64,000 bases of DNA from Marivita cryptomonadis (lineage in GTDB: Bacteria > Pseudomonadota > Alphaproteobacteria > Rhodobacterales > Rhodobacteraceae), in contig NZ_JFKD01000018.1 in the NCBI RefSeq assembly GCF_002115725.1, positions 1 to 64,000 on the forward strand, written 5' to 3'. The notes beneath the pieces are model-generated. The model worked only from the letters and a program-made list of their open reading frames with translations, had not been told where the DNA came from and did not search any database. Both the position numbers and the translations under genes were made by a program. Positions 6,259-14,718 of the stretch are shown here, piece after piece. Every line of letters starts with the position of its first letter. The first letter of the stretch is position 1.

Positions 6259-9220
6259 ATGGTAGCGGCATTGGTGGCTTGTACGGTTTGGTTCCTGAAA
6301 CGTACGGTTGCGCCGTACGGTTGGCGTCCGGTGTCAAAATGTGCCGCAGGAGCGCCAGCGGGTGGCGGCGCAGGGTGAGGCGCATGGCGACGTAATCTTC
6401 GACCACCTGTTCGCCCTCGGTCATCTGCGGCAGCAAAGCGGCGGGTTCATGGATCGCTTCGCCGTCGATATCACCGTCAAACAGCGGCAGGGTCTTGCGG
6501 GTGGTGAGCGCCTTGGCCTCCCACAGCGCCTGACGGCGGCTTAACTGCAAGTCGCGGAAGGTGTCCGCCTCGGCCAGACGGGCGATGGTGGCCGGGTCCA
6601 GCCCGGCGCGTCGCCAGAGGTCGCCGACGCTCTGGTAGCCATTGCCGCGCCCGGCGGCGATCCATGACGCGTCTTCTTCGTTCAGGCCTTTGATCTGGCG
6701 GAAGCCCAGCCGGAGGGCGAGGCCACCCTTGGCGTCTGGTTCCATCACGTTGTCCCAGAAGCTGGCGTTGATGCAGACGGGCAGGACGGTCACGCCATGT
6801 TCGCGCGCATCGCGGACGATCTGGGCGGGGGCGTAGAAGCCCATCGGCTGGGAGTTCAGCAGCGCGCAGGCGAAGATGCCGGGGTGGTGGTGCTTGATCC
6901 AGGCACTGGCATAGACCAGCAAGGCAAAGCTGGCGGCGTGGCTTTCGGGAAAACCGTAAGATCCGAAACCTTCGATCTGCGAGAAACAGCGTTCGGCGAA
7001 ATCCTCGTCGTAGCCTTTGTTGCGCATGCCGCGCATGAAGAGGGTGCGGAACTCTGACACGTTGCCGTGTTTCTTGAACGTAGCGAGGGATCGGCGCAGG
7101 CGGTCGGCCTGTTCGGGGGTGAAGCCCGCGCCGACGATGGCGATCTGCATTGCCTGTTCCTGAAACAGGGGCACGCCGAGGGTCTTGCCCAACACCGCGC
7201 CCAATTCGTCCGAGGGAAAGCTGACCGCCTCTTCGCCATTGCGGCGGCGGATATAGGGGTGAACCATGTCGCCCTGAATGGGGCCGGGGCGGATGATCGC
7301 AACCTCGATCACCAGGTCGTAGAAGGTGCGCGGTTTCATGCGCGGCAGGAAGTTCATCTGTGCGCGGGATTCGACTTGGAAGACACCGATGCTGTCGGCT
7401 TTGCAGAGCATGTCGTAGACCGCCGGGTCTTCGGGAGGGAGCGTGGCGAGGTTGTAGCTTTGGCCGTGATGCAGTGTCATCAGGTCGAACGCCTTGCGGA
7501 TACAGGACAGCATGCCGAGGGCCAGCACATCGACCTTGAGGATGCCAAGCGCGTCGATATCGTCCTTGTCCCAGCAGATGACGGTGCGGTCCTCCATCGT
7601 GGCGTTCTCAATCGGGACCAGTTCATCAAGCCGCCCTTCGGTGATGATGAAGCCGCCGACATGCTGGCTCAGGTGGCGGGGGAAGCCGATGATCTCGAAG
7701 ATCAGCTCCATCGTGAGTTTGAGGCGGTGGTCGTCGGGATCGAGACCGATCTCGCGCATGCGGTGTTCTTCGAGGCCATTGGTCGAGAAGAAGCCCCAGA
7801 GCTGGGAAGAGAGCGCGCCGATGGTGTCTTGGGATAGACCCATGGCGCTGCCGACCTCACGGATGGCGCGTTTGCCGCGATAGTGGATGACCGTGGCGCA
7901 AAGCCCGGCGCGGTGGCGGCCGTATCGTTCGTAGATGTGTTGGATCACCTCTTCGCGGCGTTCATGTTCGAAATCCACGTCGATGTCGGGGGGCTCGTCG
8001 CGGGCCTCTGACACGAACCGCTCAAAAACCATGGTGCCGATTTCGGGGCTGACGGAGGTCACGCCGAGGCAGTAGCAGACGACCGAATTGGCGGCAGAGC
8101 CACGGCCTTGGCAGAGGATGCCGCGGTCGCGGGCGAAGGCCACGATGTCACGTACGGTGAGGAAATAGGGCTCGTATTTCAGCTTGCCGATCAGGGTGAG
8201 CTCATGCGCCAGCAGCTTTTTCACCTTGTCGGACGCGCCGTGCGGGTAGCGCCATTTCAGCCCTTCGTGGGCGAGCCGGGACAGACGTTGGGGGGCAGTC
8301 TCGGACCCGGTGATTTCGCTTGGATATTCGTAGCGGAGTTCGCCAAGATCGAATTGGCACGCCTCGGCGAGTTGCGCGGCGCGGGTCACGGCGTCGGCAT
8401 GGGGGCCGAGCAGGCGGCGCATTTCGGCCTCGGAACGCAGGCGTTGTTCGCCATTGGCGAGCGCCTTGGTGCCCAACTCGTCGACGCGGCAGCCTTGGCG
8501 GATGGCGGTGACAACATCGGCCAGTTTGCGGCGGCGGCCATGGTGCATGATGGGCATGGCGGAGGCGATGGTGGGCAGGTTCAGATCTTTGGCCAGTTTC
8601 GCGATCCGGTCGAAGCGAGGTCCGTCCTGACCGTCATAAAGCGGGCTGAGCAGGAGATGGGTCTGTTCGGGGAAGCGGCGCGACAGCCGTTCTGCCTGTG
8701 GCTGCCAGTCGCCCGCGCCGCGCTGCGTCGTGTTCGCTTGTGTTGGCGGGTGCAGGAGCCAGATGAGACCGGCTGTGCATTGGACCAGATCGTCGAGGGT
8801 CAGGTGGCAATCGCCCTTGGGCGCGCGGCGGCGTCCGGTGGTGATCAGGCGGCAGAGCTGTGCCCAGCCTTGCCGTGTGCTGGCCAGCGCCGTGGCAGTG
8901 AAGCCGGTGTCGGTGACGATCTTTGCGCCGGGGATCAGCCGGGGGACATGGATGAGGATGTGGCTGCGCTGGTGGTTGATGTGATCCGGCACGGGGGGGC
9001 CGATGGGGCCGTTCTTGGCCTCGAGTTCGGTGCGTTCACGGAGGAGGCGCTGGAGGTTTTTGGCCTCGGACCAAGCGCGGACAATGCCTGCCACGGAATT
9101 GGTGTCGGTGATGGCGATGGCCGAGAGGCCCAGAGTGGCGGCACGCTCCATATACTCCTCGGGGTGGGAGGCCCCGGTGAGGAAGGTGAAGTTGGAGGTG
9201 ATCGACAGCTCTGCGAACAT
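6236..9220 (-). CDS. dnaE2: Error-prone DNA polymerase DnaE2 (ImuC), C-terminally short
   Basis: 994 residues of the DnaE2/ImuC translesion polymerase. It has the N-terminal PHP domain (MFAELSITSNFTFLTGASHPEE), polymerase active-site aspartates in PPDIDVDFEHERREE and LKVDVLALGMLS, RGSAANSVVCYCLG, then the HhH/finger region with QIEGFGSYGFPESHAASFA. The family normally runs to roughly 1,050-1,100 residues with a C-terminal OB-fold domain. Here, right after MRLTLRRHPLALLRHILTP, the sequence turns into a short unrelated tail (PYKPPMPLPFTRANPD) and stops. No OB-like continuation is visible in the other frames. An SOS box sits directly upstream. imuA and imuB are not adjacent. Confidence 0.93.
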   Translation of the reverse strand: MFAELSITSNFTFLTGASHPEEYMERAATLGLSAIAITDTNSVAGIVRAWSEAKNLQRLLRERTELEAKNGPIGPPVPDHINHQRSHILIHVPRLIPGAKIVTDTGFTATALASTRQGWAQLCRLITTGRRRAPKGDCHLTLDDLVQCTAGLIWLLHPPTQANTTQRGAGDWQPQAERLSRRFPEQTHLLLSPLYDGQDGPRFDRIAKLAKDLNLPTIASAMPIMHHGRRRKLADVVTAIRQGCRVDELGTKALANGEQRLRSEAEMRRLLGPHADAVTRAAQLAEACQFDLGELRYEYPSEITGSETAPQRLSRLAHEGLKWRYPHGASDKVKKLLAHELTLIGKLKYEPYFLTVRDIVAFARDRGILCQGRGSAANSVVCYCLGVTSVSPEIGTMVFERFVSEARDEPPDIDVDFEHERREEVIQHIYERYGRHRAGLCATVIHYRGKRAIREVGSAMGLSQDTIGALSSQLWGFFSTNGLEEHRMREIGLDPDDHRLKLTMELIFEIIGFPRHLSQHVGGFIITEGRLDELVPIENATMEDRTVICWDKDDIDALGILKVDVLALGMLSCIRKAFDLMTLHHGQSYNLATLPPEDPAVYDMLCKADSIGVFQVESRAQMNFLPRMKPRTFYDLVIEVAIIRPGPIQGDMVHPYIRRRNGEEAVSFPSDELGAVLGKTLGVPLFQEQAMQIAIVGAGFTPEQADRLRRSLATFKKHGNVSEFRTLFMRGMRNKGYDEDFAERCFSQIEGFGSYGFPESHAASFALLVYASAWIKHHHPGIFACALLNSQPMGFYAPAQIVRDAREHGVTVLPVCINASFWDNVMEPDAKGGLALRLGFRQIKGLNEEDASWIAAGRGNGYQSVGDLWRRAGLDPATIARLAEADTFRDLQLSRRQALWEAKALTTRKTLPLFDGDIDGEAIHEPAALLPQMTEGEQVVEDYVAMRLTLRRHPLALLRHILTPDANRTAQPYVSGTKPYKPPMPLPFTRANPD

Positions 9221-9233
9221 ACTCCTCTTTTAT

Positions 9234-9248
9234 GTTCTTATTTTGTTC
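9234..9248 (-). promoter_or_regulatory. LexA (SOS) box of dnaE2
   Basis: GTTC-TTATTTT-GTTC read on the + strand (GAAC-N7-GAAC towards dnaE2). This is an exact match to the alphaproteobacterial LexA site GTTC-N7-GTTC, 13 bases before the dnaE2 start codon. Damage induction of dnaE2 follows from the known SOS regulon of this class. Confidence 0.85.
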
Positions 9249-9304
9249 TTTTTCCAGTGATTCGAGTCAGGAAGGCGGTCCGCGCTGTGGCAGAAGGCGC
9301 TTTT

Positions 9305-9326
9305 GCATATTTGGGAAAAGAAGAAG
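9305..9326 (+). repeat. Dispersed 22-bp repeat, copy 2
   Basis: GCATATTTG, GG, then AAAAGAAGAAG; identical to the copies at 4765 and 27479 except for the two central bases. It ends 1 base from the stop codon of the leftward phosphopantetheinyl transferase gene. Confidence 0.75.
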
Positions 9327-9327
9327 A

Positions 9328-10059
9328 TCAGGGATTTGGCACGGAAAGCCATGTCGACACATGGGTCGGCGTGAGCGACAGGTGGATGTCGAAGCGGCGG
9401 CCTTTCGGCAAATTGTCTGTGAGGTTGGTGGTCAGGGACAGGGTCAAGTTGTTCTGGTGGGGCGGTTCGGTCAGATTGGCGGCGTCAAAGCCGAAATGGT
9501 GGCCGACCTGCGGGTAGAGCGTCTTGAAGAGCGCCTCTTTGGCCGAGAAGGCCAGTGTCGCGTTGATGTTGGCCGGATAGGGCCCCTGCGTGAGCAGTGC
9601 GCGTTCGGTCTGGGACAGCGTCTGTGTCAGGATCGCGTCGAGGGGGCGGCCTTCGGCGATGGCCTCGGTGTCGATGCCGAAGCTGCGCCCGGTGTCTTGT
9701 GACAGCAGGCACGCGCAGCGGCCGCGTGCGTGGCTGATCGAGCCGGAGAGGCCTTTGGGCCAGAGCGGTGCGCGGCTGGGGGTGGTGTCGACCGGGCTGG
9801 GGGGAAGGCCGAGGCAGGCCATTGCGGCTTGCGCCATGGCGCGGCCTGCAAGGAATTCGGCCCTGCGGCGGGGGATGGCGCGGCTGAGAGAGGGTGGTTG
9901 GAAAATACCCAGCTGTGTGAAGAGATCGTCGGAAAAGACGGTCTCGTCATAGCTGGCCGTGACCAGAACCGCGGCAGGGATCAGGCTGTCCTCCTGTGCG
10001 ATGTCAGACAGGAACCCGTGTGCATCGGCGTGCAGATCAGAGAAGAACGGTGTCGTCAT
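9328..10059 (-). CDS. 4'-phosphopantetheinyl transferase (EntD/Sfp type)
   Basis: 243 residues. PPTases move the phosphopantetheine arm of CoA onto the serine of carrier proteins. Family features: RAIPRRRAEFLAGRAMAQAA (CoA-binding Arg region), GLSGSISHARGRCACLL, the magnesium-binding GIDTEAI, and FSAKEALFKTLYP, which matches the W/F-x-x-KE-x-x-x-K motif. The layout fits the EntD branch that serves siderophore or secondary-metabolite carrier proteins, rather than the small AcpS. No NRPS, PKS or siderophore gene lies in the window, so the carrier is unknown. It may share a transcript with dnaE2 downstream, but the SOS box gives dnaE2 its own promoter. Confidence 0.87.
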   Translation of the reverse strand: MTTPFFSDLHADAHGFLSDIAQEDSLIPAAVLVTASYDETVFSDDLFTQLGIFQPPSLSRAIPRRRAEFLAGRAMAQAAMACLGLPPSPVDTTPSRAPLWPKGLSGSISHARGRCACLLSQDTGRSFGIDTEAIAEGRPLDAILTQTLSQTERALLTQGPYPANINATLAFSAKEALFKTLYPQVGHHFGFDAANLTEPPHQNNLTLSLTTNLTDNLPKGRRFDIHLSLTPTHVSTWLSVPNP

Positions 10060-10168
10060 CGCCTTTCTGCATTCCCGCTCTGGTGCGGGTGGTCAAGGGG
10101 AAAGCGCGTGGCGGATTTACTTGGGGCAGGCGGGGCGCTAGGCAGCGGATGTCTGAAGGAGTGGTTGG

Positions 10169-10852
10169 ATGTCAGAGCAGAACCGGACACGCGGCGTGAT
10201 GTACGTGGCCTGGGGCAAGGCGCATGTGGATGTGGCGCGGCGGTCTGCGGCGTCGGTGAAACAGCACAACCCGGGTTTGCAGGCGGCGATCTGGTGTGCG
10301 GCGGATGACGACACCAGCGGGTTCGATCAGAGCTTTGTCATTCCGGCCGAGATGACCCGGCCCAAGGTGGGGGCGCTGAAGTTCAGCCCGTTTGACGAGA
10401 CGCTGTACCTCGACAATGACACGATGATCCGGGCGGATCTGTCGTCGCTTTTTGATCTGTTGCAGAAGTTCGATCTGTGTGGCGCCCATGTGATGCTGTG
10501 GCATAGGCCCCGGCACAAGCGGATATGGCAGACCGAGGTGCCGGAGACCTTTCCCGAGATCAATTGCGGGGTGCTGCTGTATCGCAAGACCGCGGCGACG
10601 GAGCAGTTTTTTGACGATTGGCAGGCGGCCTATGATGCGGCGGGGTTCAAGATCGACCAGCCGACCTTCCGCGAGACTTTGTGGAAGTCGGACCTGCGAT
10701 TTTACGTGTTCCCGCCGCAATTCAACAAGCGGATCTTCGAGGCGTCGGAGTTGATCTATTCCGATCAGCCGAAACCGCGCATCCTGCACTTGCCGATCCT
10801 GCGGCCACAGAAGGGTGCGTTCAAGCGGTGGTTCTCGAACCTGATCCGATAG
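10169..10852 (+). CDS. Glycosyltransferase-like nucleotide-diphospho-sugar transferase
   Basis: 227 residues; AAGGAG lies 8 bases before the ATG. The fold is GT-A-like: GVMYVAWGKAHVDVARRSAASV, then the metal and sugar-nucleotide motif LYLDNDTMIRADLSSLFDLL (D-x-D) near residue 85, and FPEINCGVLLYRKTA further on, similar to GT8/GT32-type enzymes. No signal peptide or membrane segment is apparent, so it is probably cytoplasmic. It is 75 bp upstream of deoC with no terminator between. Donor and acceptor cannot be named. The conserved family core makes the general call good and the specific role open. Confidence 0.75.
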   Translation: MSEQNRTRGVMYVAWGKAHVDVARRSAASVKQHNPGLQAAIWCAADDDTSGFDQSFVIPAEMTRPKVGALKFSPFDETLYLDNDTMIRADLSSLFDLLQKFDLCGAHVMLWHRPRHKRIWQTEVPETFPEINCGVLLYRKTAATEQFFDDWQAAYDAAGFKIDQPTFRETLWKSDLRFYVFPPQFNKRIFEASELIYSDQPKPRILHLPILRPQKGAFKRWFSNLIR

Positions 10853-10927
10853 GCGCGCTACGCGGCGTCGTGACTTGTGCGCGCTGTGTGGCCGTGTCAG
10901 CATTCGCGTTCAAGGAGTGAGTGATCC

Positions 10928-11914
10928 ATGCAGACGACGACACGTGAAGCAGTGCATTTGCCGCAGACGCTTGAGCCGCGCAATCCGGGGATGGCGCTGG
11001 ATCTGGATTGGGTGATGCGGGCGACCGCGAACCGGTCGGCGATCGAGCGGCGGGCGGCGACGTTGACGGGGCGGCGGTCGGTGAAGAAGGCCTATCAAGC
11101 GGCGTGGCTGTGCCGCGCGATCACCTGCATCGACCTCACGACACTGGCCGGGGATGACACCGTTGGGCGTGTGGCGCGGCTGTGTGCCAAGGCGCGACAA
11201 CCGGTGCGGAGTGATTTGCTCGGGGCGCTGGGCATGGACGGGCTCAAGGTGGGCGCGGTCTGTGTTTATCACGACATGGTCGAGGCTGCGGTTGACGCGC
11301 TGGCGGGTACGGGGATTCCAGTGGCTGCGGTCAGCACGGGGTTCCCGGCGGGTCTGTCGCCGTTTCACCTGCGTGTGGCCGAGATTGAAGAGAGTGTGAA
11401 GGCAGGTGCTGCAGAGATCGACATCGTGATTTCGCGACGGCATGTGCTGACCGGCAATTGGCAGGCGCTGTATGACGAGATGCGCGCGTTTCGCGCGGCC
11501 TGCGGTGAGGCGCATGTGAAGGCCATTCTGGCGACGGGTGAATTAGGGACGTTGCAGAACGTCGCAAGGGCGTCGTTGGTTTGCATGATGGCGGGGGCGG
11601 ATTTCATCAAGACCTCGACTGGGAAGGAAAGCGTGAACGCCACATTGCCGGTGTCGCTGGTGATGATCCGGGCGATCCGCGACTACTTTGAGGAAACCGG
11701 CTACCGCGTTGGCTACAAGCCTGCGGGCGGAATTTCCAAAGCCAAGGATGCGGTGGTGTATCTTGCGCTCATGAAGGAAGAGTTGGGCGACCGCTGGGTG
11801 CAGAACGATTTGTTCCGCTTTGGCGCGTCCTCGCTCTTGGGCGATATCGAACGTCAATTGGAGCATCATGTGACCGGGGCCTATTCGGCGTCGTGGCGAC
11901 ACGCGGCTGGGTGA
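10928..11914 (+). CDS. deoC: Deoxyribose-phosphate aldolase
   Basis: 328 residues, the longer DeoC type. The enzyme cleaves 2-deoxyribose-5-phosphate to glyceraldehyde-3-phosphate and acetaldehyde in the cytoplasm. Visible features: TCIDLTTLAGDDT (substrate-side Asp), VCVYHDMVEAAVDAL, EIDIVISRRHVLTGNW, the Schiff-base lysine in ADFIKTSTGKES near residue 225, and VGYKPAGGISKAKDA with the second lysine. SD-like AAGGAGTGAG precedes the ATG. The next genes are a small membrane protein and a double aldehyde dehydrogenase that could oxidise the acetaldehyde, so the cluster looks like nucleoside/deoxyribose salvage. Confidence 0.95.
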   Translation: MQTTTREAVHLPQTLEPRNPGMALDLDWVMRATANRSAIERRAATLTGRRSVKKAYQAAWLCRAITCIDLTTLAGDDTVGRVARLCAKARQPVRSDLLGALGMDGLKVGAVCVYHDMVEAAVDALAGTGIPVAAVSTGFPAGLSPFHLRVAEIEESVKAGAAEIDIVISRRHVLTGNWQALYDEMRAFRAACGEAHVKAILATGELGTLQNVARASLVCMMAGADFIKTSTGKESVNATLPVSLVMIRAIRDYFEETGYRVGYKPAGGISKAKDAVVYLALMKEELGDRWVQNDLFRFGASSLLGDIERQLEHHVTGAYSASWRHAAG

Positions 11915-11923
11915 GGCGGGACA

Positions 11924-12217
11924 ATGGGCAATAACCCGATGGTCCTGTTGTTCGGCCTCTCGGCGCTGATGTGGCTGGGGGCGCAGAACTGGCGGCGGCG
12001 CAAACTGAAACGCGCGGTGCGCGATCTGCCGACGCTGATGCAGCGGATGTTGGGGCCGGAACCAGCGTTTGAGCCGCCTGCCGATCCTCCCGAAGGTCTG
12101 CAGAGGTTCGCCCATTTGCATGACAGGACTCGCCGGGTTGAATGGGTCATGCGTGGGGCGGCGCTCCTTTGGCTGGCCTATGTTGTTTTCCTGCTTTTGA
12201 AAGGCACTTTCCAATGA
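11924..12217 (+). CDS. Small two-helix membrane protein between deoC and the aldehyde dehydrogenase
   Basis: 97 residues with a hydrophobic helix at each end (MVLLFGLSALMWLGAQNW and GAALLWLAYVVFLLLKG) and a basic, proline-containing cytoplasmic loop (RRRKLKRAVRDLP, PADPPEGLQRFAH). It starts 9 bp after deoC, and its stop overlaps the next start by 4 bases (ATGA), so it is an integral part of this operon and probably real. I do not recognise a family. A membrane anchor or small transport accessory is possible, but nothing in the sequence shows it. Confidence 0.7.
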   Translation: MGNNPMVLLFGLSALMWLGAQNWRRRKLKRAVRDLPTLMQRMLGPEPAFEPPADPPEGLQRFAHLHDRTRRVEWVMRGAALLWLAYVVFLLLKGTFQ

Positions 12218-14562
12218 CCGTACAAGAGATTTTCGAGAGTATGGACTACGGAACCGCACCGGAGTCGGCGGCGGATGCGCTGGCATGGCTGGTCGATCAG
12301 GGGGACCGGTTCGGGCACTTCATAGGTGGCGCGATGACCGATCCCGGTCAGGTGTTCGAAAGCCGCAATCCGGCGAATGGCGAGGTGCTGGCACATCTGA
12401 CGCAAGGCACGCAGGCCGATGTGGATGCGGCTGTTGCGGCTGCGCGCAAGGCGCAGAAGGCTTGGGCCAAGTTGGGCGGCGCGGGGCGGGCGCGGTATAT
12501 CTATGCGCTGGCGCGGCTGATGCAGAAACACGCGCGGTTGTTTGCGGTGCTCGAGACCTTGGACAACGGCAAGCCGATCCGCGAAAGCCGGGACATCGAC
12601 GTGCCTTTGGCGCAGCGGCATTTCTACTATCACGCCGGGCAGGCGCAGCTGTTCGACAGCGAATTCGCCGGGCGCGAGGCGCATGGCGTCTGTGGTCAGG
12701 TGATCCCGTGGAACTTCCCGCTGCTCATGCTGACGTGGAAGGTCGCGCCTGCTTTGGCGGCTGGGAACACGGTTGTTCTCAAGCCTGCGGAATACACGTC
12801 GCTGACCGCGCTTTTGTTTGCGGATATGTGCCGTCAGGCCGGGTTGCCAAAAGGTGTGGTGAACATCGTCACCGGCGATGGGTCTGTCGGTGAGATGATC
12901 GTTACACATCCGGATGTCGACAAGGTGGCCTTTACCGGGTCCACCGCCGTGGGGCGGCGTATTCGCGAGGCAACGGCGGGGTCAGGCAAAGCGCTGACGC
13001 TCGAGTTGGGGGGCAAGTCGCCTTACATCGTGTTCGAGGATGCGGATCTGGACAGCGCCGTTGAAGGGCTTGTCGATGCGATCTGGTTCAATCAGGGGCA
13101 GGTCTGCTGTGCCGGGTCGCGGCTTTTGGTGCAAGAAGGTGTCGCGGACCGTTTCTATGCCAAGCTGAAGGCGCGGATGGATAAGCTGCGGGTCGGATCA
13201 CCTTTGGACAAGTCGATCGACGTGGGGGCGATTGTTGATCCCAAGCAATTGGAGACCATCACCCGTCTGGTCGACAGCAACATAGCCGGTGAGACCTATC
13301 GCGCGGCTTGCGAGATGCCGGAGAGCGGGTGTTTCTACCCGCCGACGCTGATCACCGGGCTAAGCACGGCTGACCCGCTGATGCAGGAAGAGATCTTTGG
13401 GCCGGTGCTGGTGGGCACCACCTTCCGTACACCGTCCGAGGCGGTCGATCTGGCGAACAACACGCGCTACGGGCTGGCGGCGACGCTGTGGAGCGAGAAC
13501 ATCAACGTCGCGTTGGACATCGCGCCCAAGCTGGTGGCGGGGGTTGTCTGGATCAACGGCACCAACATGTTCGACGCCGCAGCACCCTTTGGCGGAGTGC
13601 GCGAAAGCGGGTTCGGGCGCGAAGGCGGGCCGGAAGGGATGATGGCCTACACCAAGCCGTCGGGCAGCGGAAAGGCGCTGGGCAAGATCACAGTGTTCAG
13701 CAGCGGGCCGGATGCCGAGCCGCAGGCGGTGGACCGGACGGCCAAGCTTTATGTCGGCGGCAAGCAGGCACGGCCTGATGGGGGCTATGCTTACGAGGTG
13801 TTCACCAAGGCGGGAAAGCTGATCGGTCAGGCACCTTTGGCGAACCGAAAGGATGTGCGCAACGCGGTCGAAGCGGCGCGGGGTGCATCCGGCTGGGCCG
13901 GGACAACGGCGCATCTGCGGGCGCAGATCCTTTATTATCTGGGCGAAAACCTGTCGGCGCGTGCGGATGAATTTGCGGCACGGATCAACCAGATGACCGG
14001 CGCAAAGACCGGCGCGAAAGAGGTGGATGTGGCGGTAAACCGGCTCTTCACCTATGCCGCATGGGCCGACAAGTTCGACGGGCGCGTGGCGCAGGTGCCG
14101 TTGCGGGGGGTGGCCTTGGCGATGCGCGAACCCTGCGGGGTGATCGGGGCGTTTTGCCCGGATGATCATCCGCTTTTGGGCCTTGTGTCGGTGATGGCCC
14201 CGGCGATGGCCATGGGCAACCGGGTGGTGCTGGTCGCGTCGGAACCGTTCCCGCTGGCGGCGACGGATTTCTATCAGGTCCTCGATACGTCGGATGTGCC
14301 GGGCGGAGTGGTCAATATCCTTACCGGGCGGCATGCAGAACTGGCTCCGACATTGGCGCAACACATGGATGTCGAGGCGGTTTGGTCGTTCTCATCGACC
14401 GACCTTTCGGCTGAGATTGAACGCGGTGCGGCGCTTAATCTCAAGCGGACATGGGTCAACAATGGGCGCAATCGCGACTGGATGGGGGGCGAGGGCGAAG
14501 GGCGCGCATTCCTTGATGCGGCGACTGAAACCAAGACAGTGTGGGTTCCATACGGCGCATGA
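12214..14562 (+). CDS. Aldehyde dehydrogenase with two ALDH domains in tandem
   Basis: 782 residues from the ATG that overlaps the small membrane protein's stop. Domain 1 (about 30-480) is a complete NAD(P)-dependent ALDH: QVIPWNFPLLM, FTGSTAVGRRI, catalytic Glu in LTLELGGKSPYIVF, catalytic Cys in FNQGQVCCAGSRL, and EEIFGPVLVGTTF. Domain 2 (about 510-780) resembles an ALDH cofactor half (VIGAFCPDDHPLLGLV, NRVVLVASEPFPL) but has no catalytic Cys and is probably structural. This double-domain form occurs in alphaproteobacteria. Next to deoC, acetaldehyde oxidation to acetate is the likely role (inference); a broader aldehyde range is also possible. Confidence 0.88.
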   Translation: MTVQEIFESMDYGTAPESAADALAWLVDQGDRFGHFIGGAMTDPGQVFESRNPANGEVLAHLTQGTQADVDAAVAAARKAQKAWAKLGGAGRARYIYALARLMQKHARLFAVLETLDNGKPIRESRDIDVPLAQRHFYYHAGQAQLFDSEFAGREAHGVCGQVIPWNFPLLMLTWKVAPALAAGNTVVLKPAEYTSLTALLFADMCRQAGLPKGVVNIVTGDGSVGEMIVTHPDVDKVAFTGSTAVGRRIREATAGSGKALTLELGGKSPYIVFEDADLDSAVEGLVDAIWFNQGQVCCAGSRLLVQEGVADRFYAKLKARMDKLRVGSPLDKSIDVGAIVDPKQLETITRLVDSNIAGETYRAACEMPESGCFYPPTLITGLSTADPLMQEEIFGPVLVGTTFRTPSEAVDLANNTRYGLAATLWSENINVALDIAPKLVAGVVWINGTNMFDAAAPFGGVRESGFGREGGPEGMMAYTKPSGSGKALGKITVFSSGPDAEPQAVDRTAKLYVGGKQARPDGGYAYEVFTKAGKLIGQAPLANRKDVRNAVEAARGASGWAGTTAHLRAQILYYLGENLSARADEFAARINQMTGAKTGAKEVDVAVNRLFTYAAWADKFDGRVAQVPLRGVALAMREPCGVIGAFCPDDHPLLGLVSVMAPAMAMGNRVVLVASEPFPLAATDFYQVLDTSDVPGGVVNILTGRHAELAPTLAQHMDVEAVWSFSSTDLSAEIERGAALNLKRTWVNNGRNRDWMGGEGEGRAFLDAATETKTVWVPYGA

Positions 14563-14584
14563 TCGCCAATTTTCGCGCAGGTCA

Positions 14585-14613
14585 TTGAGAATTCGGCAAT
14601 GCAATGCTATTTT
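14585..14613 (+). promoter_or_regulatory. Candidate sigma-70 promoter of rsfS
   Basis: TTGAGA (14585-14590), 17-base spacer, TATTTT (14608-14613). It would start transcription near 14620, about 40 bases before the leader reading frame. Confidence 0.5.
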
Positions 14614-14661
14614 CTGCTCACCCAGCGCCGGGGCGGAACGGCGTTTACACTTAGGAGGACG

Positions 14662-14718
14662 ATGTCCTGTCTTTTCAAACGGATGTGGCGCGTGCCACTG
14701 ACGGGGGTCTGCCCATGA
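14662..14718 (+). CDS. Possible 18-residue leader peptide of rsfS
   Basis: A short frame MSCLFKRMWRVPLTGVCP with a near-perfect Shine-Dalgarno (TTAGGAGGA, 14651-14659), stronger than anything in front of rsfS itself. Its stop codon overlaps the rsfS ATG (ATGA at 14715-14718). A weak rsfS start would then depend on ribosomes finishing this peptide. An alternative is that rsfS starts at GTG 14685 and the Shine-Dalgarno is used loosely. Direct evidence is the ribosome-binding site and overlap only; conservation is untested. Confidence 0.4.
   Translation: MSCLFKRMWRVPLTGVCP

Noticed and set aside
8108..9517. A 469-codon open frame antisense to dnaE2 and running past its start
   Set aside because: The protein has shadow-like composition, no ribosome-binding site, and would read through the SOS box and into the 3' end of the PPTase gene.
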